A stretch of DNA of 64,000 nt. Source: Amyelois transitella. Taxonomy: Eukaryota; Arthropoda; Insecta; Lepidoptera; Pyralidae. The DNA is taken from the NCBI RefSeq assembly GCF_032362555.1, contig NC_083512.1:6870001-6934000 (forward strand), in the 5' to 3' direction. Positions 61,401 to 64,000 of the stretch are shown here, piece after piece. The stretch's first letter is position 1; each line of letters starts with the position of its first letter. The notes under the pieces are model-generated. The model saw only the letters and a program-made list of their open reading frames with translations. It searched no databases and was not told the origin of the DNA. The position numbers were made by a program, and so were the translations under genes.

Positions 61401-63783
61401 CCCGGAGGGGTAGGCAGAGACTACCTCTTTCCACTTGCCACGATCTCTGCATACTTCTTTCGCTTCGTCCACATTCATAACTCTCTTCATACAAGCTCGG
61501 CGGTTTCGGGTACTTTTGACCTGACCCTTTACCAGGACGTCCTTAATTTGATCAAGATACGTTCGTCTAGGTCTTCCCACTCCGACCTTTCCCTCCACAC
61601 TCTCCTTGTATATCTGCTTAGTCAACCTGCTTTCATTCATCCTCTCCACATGACCGAACCATCTTAACATACCCTATTATTTGATCAATTTATAAAAAAA
61701 GAAATTTTTATTAAAAATCTAGGTATTACATTCACGTAAAATTAGGTATCCGTGAAGGAGCTGACGAAGGGTCTATAGTGACCAGACATAGTACTTTCTA
61801 AACTGCCTAGGGCACAATTTGACTACCCATGCTAAGAAGTACTCGTATTTATCTCAATTCAAACACTATAGCGTTTAATATAATTGCCAGGCTATCGAAA
61901 TGGAACATCAGAGATAACAACTGGAAACACGCGAGGCTGTGAGGTTATAATTTTTTATAGAAGAACTTTCGTCTAGTGATATAACATTAACAAAATGCAA
62001 GACATAATGTTATAAAACAAGCGTCACGATCTCATCACGACCGCGGGTCACTAATTGAACTTTAGTAAATTCTTTTTATTTGTTAATTAAAGTGCAGGGT
62101 GCAGTCAATGGATCTATTACAATTAATTAGTGGAAGTAGGACATGTCAATTCAATTTACATTAACAATCTATTCCTTTTCTTGTCAAAGATATCAAATAC
62201 ATAGTTGTGGAAATAAAGAAGGGTTGTAATGACATAAAGCATAAAAAATTCCGGTAAATAAAAAAAATATCTTAAAATATACTTGAATTTGTTAAATATA
62301 AAAAAATCTATTTCAGTTGCGTGATATCAAATAGCTTGGTTTAAAAAAATAACATTAGATTTTTCAATATAAAAATTTACAAGTTTCAGTAATAAAGGCT
62401 GGAAGTGCACAGGTGAAAAATTCAGAAAGGAAACAAAACAAACATTGCAAATTAAAAAACAAATACCAGGCCACAAACTGAATTAACTAAAGCATCGAAG
62501 CACTGCATACATCAGTGCCAAACCAAGCACAACTAACGAGAACCATGCAATACACAAATAAAAAGCGACAGCATTCATTTGAAGCACCAAGATTGACCTC
62601 TTAACGGCGTCGAATGATCCTGAAGCAAAGTCCACAAAGCCAGCGGTGGGGCGCGCCACGAGCCCCACGGCGCCTCGCCCGAGCCCCTTGAAGAACCCTT
62701 CGAAGCCCTGCTCTCGTGCGCCCTCTATGGGCTTCGTGAATACGCCTGTCACGCCGTCTACTACGCCCTGTGGTGGGGAGGGACCGAAGAACGGATTAAG
62801 ATCTTGATCGAAACGTTATATTACAAATTTACATAATATTTTCTATAAAACGTGATCTGAAAATTACCACGAACCAGAAACGTGGGCAAGAACTAGAAAA
62901 AACAGAATACTTTAAGATAAAAATGTGTTCTTCACGTTTATGCTTACAAGCAAGGCTCGCCTATATGGAAGATGCCATTTTGACAGATTTTATATCGCGC
63001 CACACACATTAATACATTAGATTATATTGATAAATGTTTTAGGTAAGGAGTCGCTCGCTTAAAGCTTGTAATCCCAAAATATCACGTGAATAAGTATTCC
63101 TTGTTCCAATGTCAAATTCATTTCATTAATAAAGCACAATGCTTACCATAACAAGCCCTTTACCACTCCGCGCGAGCCCTTCCTGGAGATTCGCTGGGGG
63201 TTTGTTCATATTGTCGCGACGTGTTTTTTGGTATTCCTATAATAAAAATACGATGTTAGGCAGTTCTCAAAATCTTTCTGTATTTAGTAATAGTTTAGAT
63301 AAATTAGGAATACGACCTTTGAATCAAGGTTAAAAGTTAAACAAGAAGTACCAAATAAGATATATGGTATTAAAATACGGTCAAATTGAGAATCTCTTCC
63401 TTCCAGTTTTGACACATGTAAAGAATGTCACGAGGCAGCACCACCTAGCCTGATCGCATGTCTTCCTTTCAAGACTTCACAAGAAGGGTCACATTTGCAA
63501 TATTCATGACAAAATTACCTACTGGCATTGCGTTTTGGCATAAAAAGTATTATTTAGAAACACAATACTGTGATCCTGAAGACCTCCGGCTATATGTTGT
63601 CATGTAAGCAGTATGACATCGTTCCCGGATCACCTTGTCGAGGGAGAGCGCGGCCAGGCCGTGCCCCATGGCGCCGGTGATGCGGGACACGGCCCCCGCC
63701 GCGCCGCCCACCGTGTGCCCCAGCAGCGAGCGCACGCCGATCAGCAGCCCCTCCGCGAACTCGCCCGGGCCCTGGATGGCGCC
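58413..63783 (-). CDS. Vps13: VPS13 intermembrane lipid-transfer protein, last exons
   Basis: The 3' part of a large minus-strand gene whose 5' exons lie beyond the window. Exons in transcript order: 63783-63634, 63236-63147, one of 62767-62598 (3a) or 61166-60997 (3b), 60074-59948, 59151-59026 and 58619-58413 (stop TGA 58415-58413). They join in frame to 289 residues with either 3a or 3b. The start [20 protein letters not shown], the middle [20 protein letters not shown] and the end [19 protein letters not shown] match the VPS13 C-terminal region, including the final PH-like domain. VPS13 proteins are very long (usually above 3000 residues) bridge-like lipid transporters at organelle contact sites, and the C-terminal part targets membranes such as mitochondria and lipid droplets. 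All internal exons have AG acceptors and GT donors. The donors of 3a (GTCAAT) and 3b (GTTCTA) are weak, which fits regulated splicing. Confidence 0.93.
59574..59640 (+). mobile_element. RTE-like LINE tail remnant
   Basis: Reads CGTAAGTGGAAAGATGTAACC, then AAAAAGGCGTGATTTTATG, matching the last codons and tail of the RTE elements ([14 protein letters not shown], stop, TTTTATGTATG), in the opposite direction to the 61.4 kb copy. Confidence 0.7.
59785..59902 (-). pseudogene. dead duplicate of VPS13 exon 4
   Basis: Lies directly downstream of exon 4 (59948-60074) and resembles it along most of its length. The acceptor TTTCAG is kept. The frame starts DVDLIEEE where exon 4 has AADLSEEV, suffers a 2-base loss, regains the frame at DSGIRPYS, and then hits TAA where exon 4 has Arg (CGA). 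LHAEGYK follows. The donor is not preserved. It cannot be used as a coding exon. Confidence 0.8.
60075..60996 (-). other. VPS13 intron between exons 3b and 4
   Basis: AT-rich intronic sequence. Nothing further recognised. Confidence 0.7.
60997..61166 (-). CDS. Vps13: VPS13 alternative exon 3b (diverged duplicate)
   Basis: 170 bp like 3a, acceptor TATACAG, donor AGAAG|GTTCTA. Encodes [20 protein letters not shown], then [20 protein letters not shown] and on to [11 protein letters not shown]. About half the residues match 3a, with the glycine framework and KGLGRG core kept, so selection on the protein is likely. Same entry and exit phase as 3a. Read-through of its donor would end at once (RRF, stop). 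Confidence 0.8.
61260..61369 (-). pseudogene. dead third copy of VPS13 exon 3
   Basis: Clear relative of exon 3b, including its upstream flank: on the plus strand GACGAACTACTACGCCACG and the following CTCGCCTTCAACTAC match 61129-61165. The acceptor AG is lost (ATG in its place), an in-frame TAG replaces the Gln of LQGAY, and similarity fades before the exon end. It lies between 3a and 3b. An RTE LINE is inserted at its 5' flank. Confidence 0.8.
61364..61679 (-). mobile_element. RTE-type LINE, short 5'-truncated copy in a VPS13 intron
   Basis: 61370-61673, flanked by CTATTA on both sides (61364-61369 and 61674-61679), which may be a short target duplication or microhomology. It holds the last 93 codons of the reverse transcriptase ORF (61389-61670, minus), identical in protein to the 27.3 kb copy, plus the (TATG)n tail. 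Near-identity marks both as young. It lies in the same direction as VPS13. Confidence 0.9.
61680..62597 (-). other. VPS13 intron downstream of exon 3a
   Basis: AT-rich. The first 115 bases can be read through from exon 3a (see the exon 3a entry). No other feature. Confidence 0.6.
62598..62767 (-). CDS. Vps13: VPS13 alternative exon 3a (canonical version)
   Basis: 170 bp, acceptor CCACAG, donor AAGAG|GTCAAT. Encodes [20 protein letters not shown], then [20 protein letters not shown] and on to [11 protein letters not shown]. This version is closest to the sequence known in VPS13 proteins of other animals. Enters at phase 0 and leaves with two bases (AG) that pair with the first G of the next exon to give Arg. 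If the intron is retained, the frame continues to a stop at 62483-62485 and adds a strongly hydrophobic segment (around [18 protein letters not shown]). Confidence 0.88.
62768..63146 (-). other. VPS13 intron between exons 2 and 3a
   Basis: AT-rich; no feature recognised beyond the splice sites. Confidence 0.7.
63237..63633 (-). other. VPS13 intron between exons 1 and 2 of this window
   Basis: No further feature. The shadow frames over 63590-63834 on both strands come from the GC-rich coding exon. Confidence 0.7.
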
Positions 63784-64000
63784 CTGGGTAACAAACCACA
63801 TGGTTAACTCAATATAGCACTTTATCCTGAACACTCAGGCAACTGGATGATCACAAATGTGATTCGATTCGACTACATGCGATGATCAGAGTTGCTTCGT
63901 ATAAAAACTTGGTGGAGTAAACAAGGCAAATAGTGGCTAGAATAGAAGAATAGAATATTTAAGATCTATGGAAAACATATGTACCACAATAAAGATGGTT
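63784..64000 (-). other. VPS13 intron, running off the window
   Basis: Acceptor TTACCCAG ends at 63784. A small family B scrap (CAGGCAACTGGATG) lies at about 63837. No exon seen before the window edge. Confidence 0.65.

Noticed and set aside
63590..63834. Several open frames on both strands in the GC-rich stretch
   Set aside because: Shadows of the VPS13 exon 63634-63783, whose own frame matches VPS13.

Overview
This 64 kb window is AT-rich, intron-containing eukaryotic DNA, most likely from a moth or butterfly (Lepidoptera). The evidence is: split genes with GT-AG introns and TATA plus TCATTT-type initiators; a VPS13 gene of insect type; RTE-like LINE copies ending in (TATG)n; and many copies of a short SINE-like repeat and other repeat ends that I recognise from moth genomes. 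The species cannot be fixed from sequence alone. Most of the window is non-coding, and most short open frames in it are chance or repeat remnants.

Layout. From 1 to about 26.1 kb I see intergenic or intronic DNA with old repeats, microsatellites, unusually clean palindromes and one possible small coding exon (3556-3687). At 26.17-26.28 kb a GC-rich patch carries a minus-strand TATA box and a consensus splice donor, which looks like a promoter and non-coding first exon of a leftward gene whose body may fill or lie beyond the left part. At 27.27-28.55 kb lies a young, 5'-truncated RTE-type LINE with a 14-bp target duplication. At 32.07-32.24 kb a TATA box is followed by a first exon coding for a signal peptide of a rightward gene.

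From 33.7 to 49.8 kb is the main novelty: five tandem copies (A-E) of a two-exon gene for a small nuclear-type protein. It combines a C2H2-like finger, a second Cys/His cluster, a complete ING-like PHD finger and a short basic tail. Copies C, D and E are intact (186, 167 and 159 residues). A is broken by a stop codon and a changed splice donor, and B by a LINE insertion. Copies C and D carry an in-frame insertion that is the reverse complement of neighbouring coding sequence. The 3' end of the gene family lies in a dispersed repeat, which supplies extra C-terminal residues in copy C.

From 58.4 to 63.8 kb, on the minus strand, are the last exons of VPS13, a lipid-transfer protein of membrane contact sites. 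One exon is present as two diverged versions of the same length (170 bp) and phase, arranged so that exactly one must be used to keep the frame: a strong candidate for mutually exclusive splicing. Two further dead exon duplicates and an RTE LINE insertion sit in the same introns. The PHD array and VPS13 are neighbours, with no sign in the sequence that they act together.
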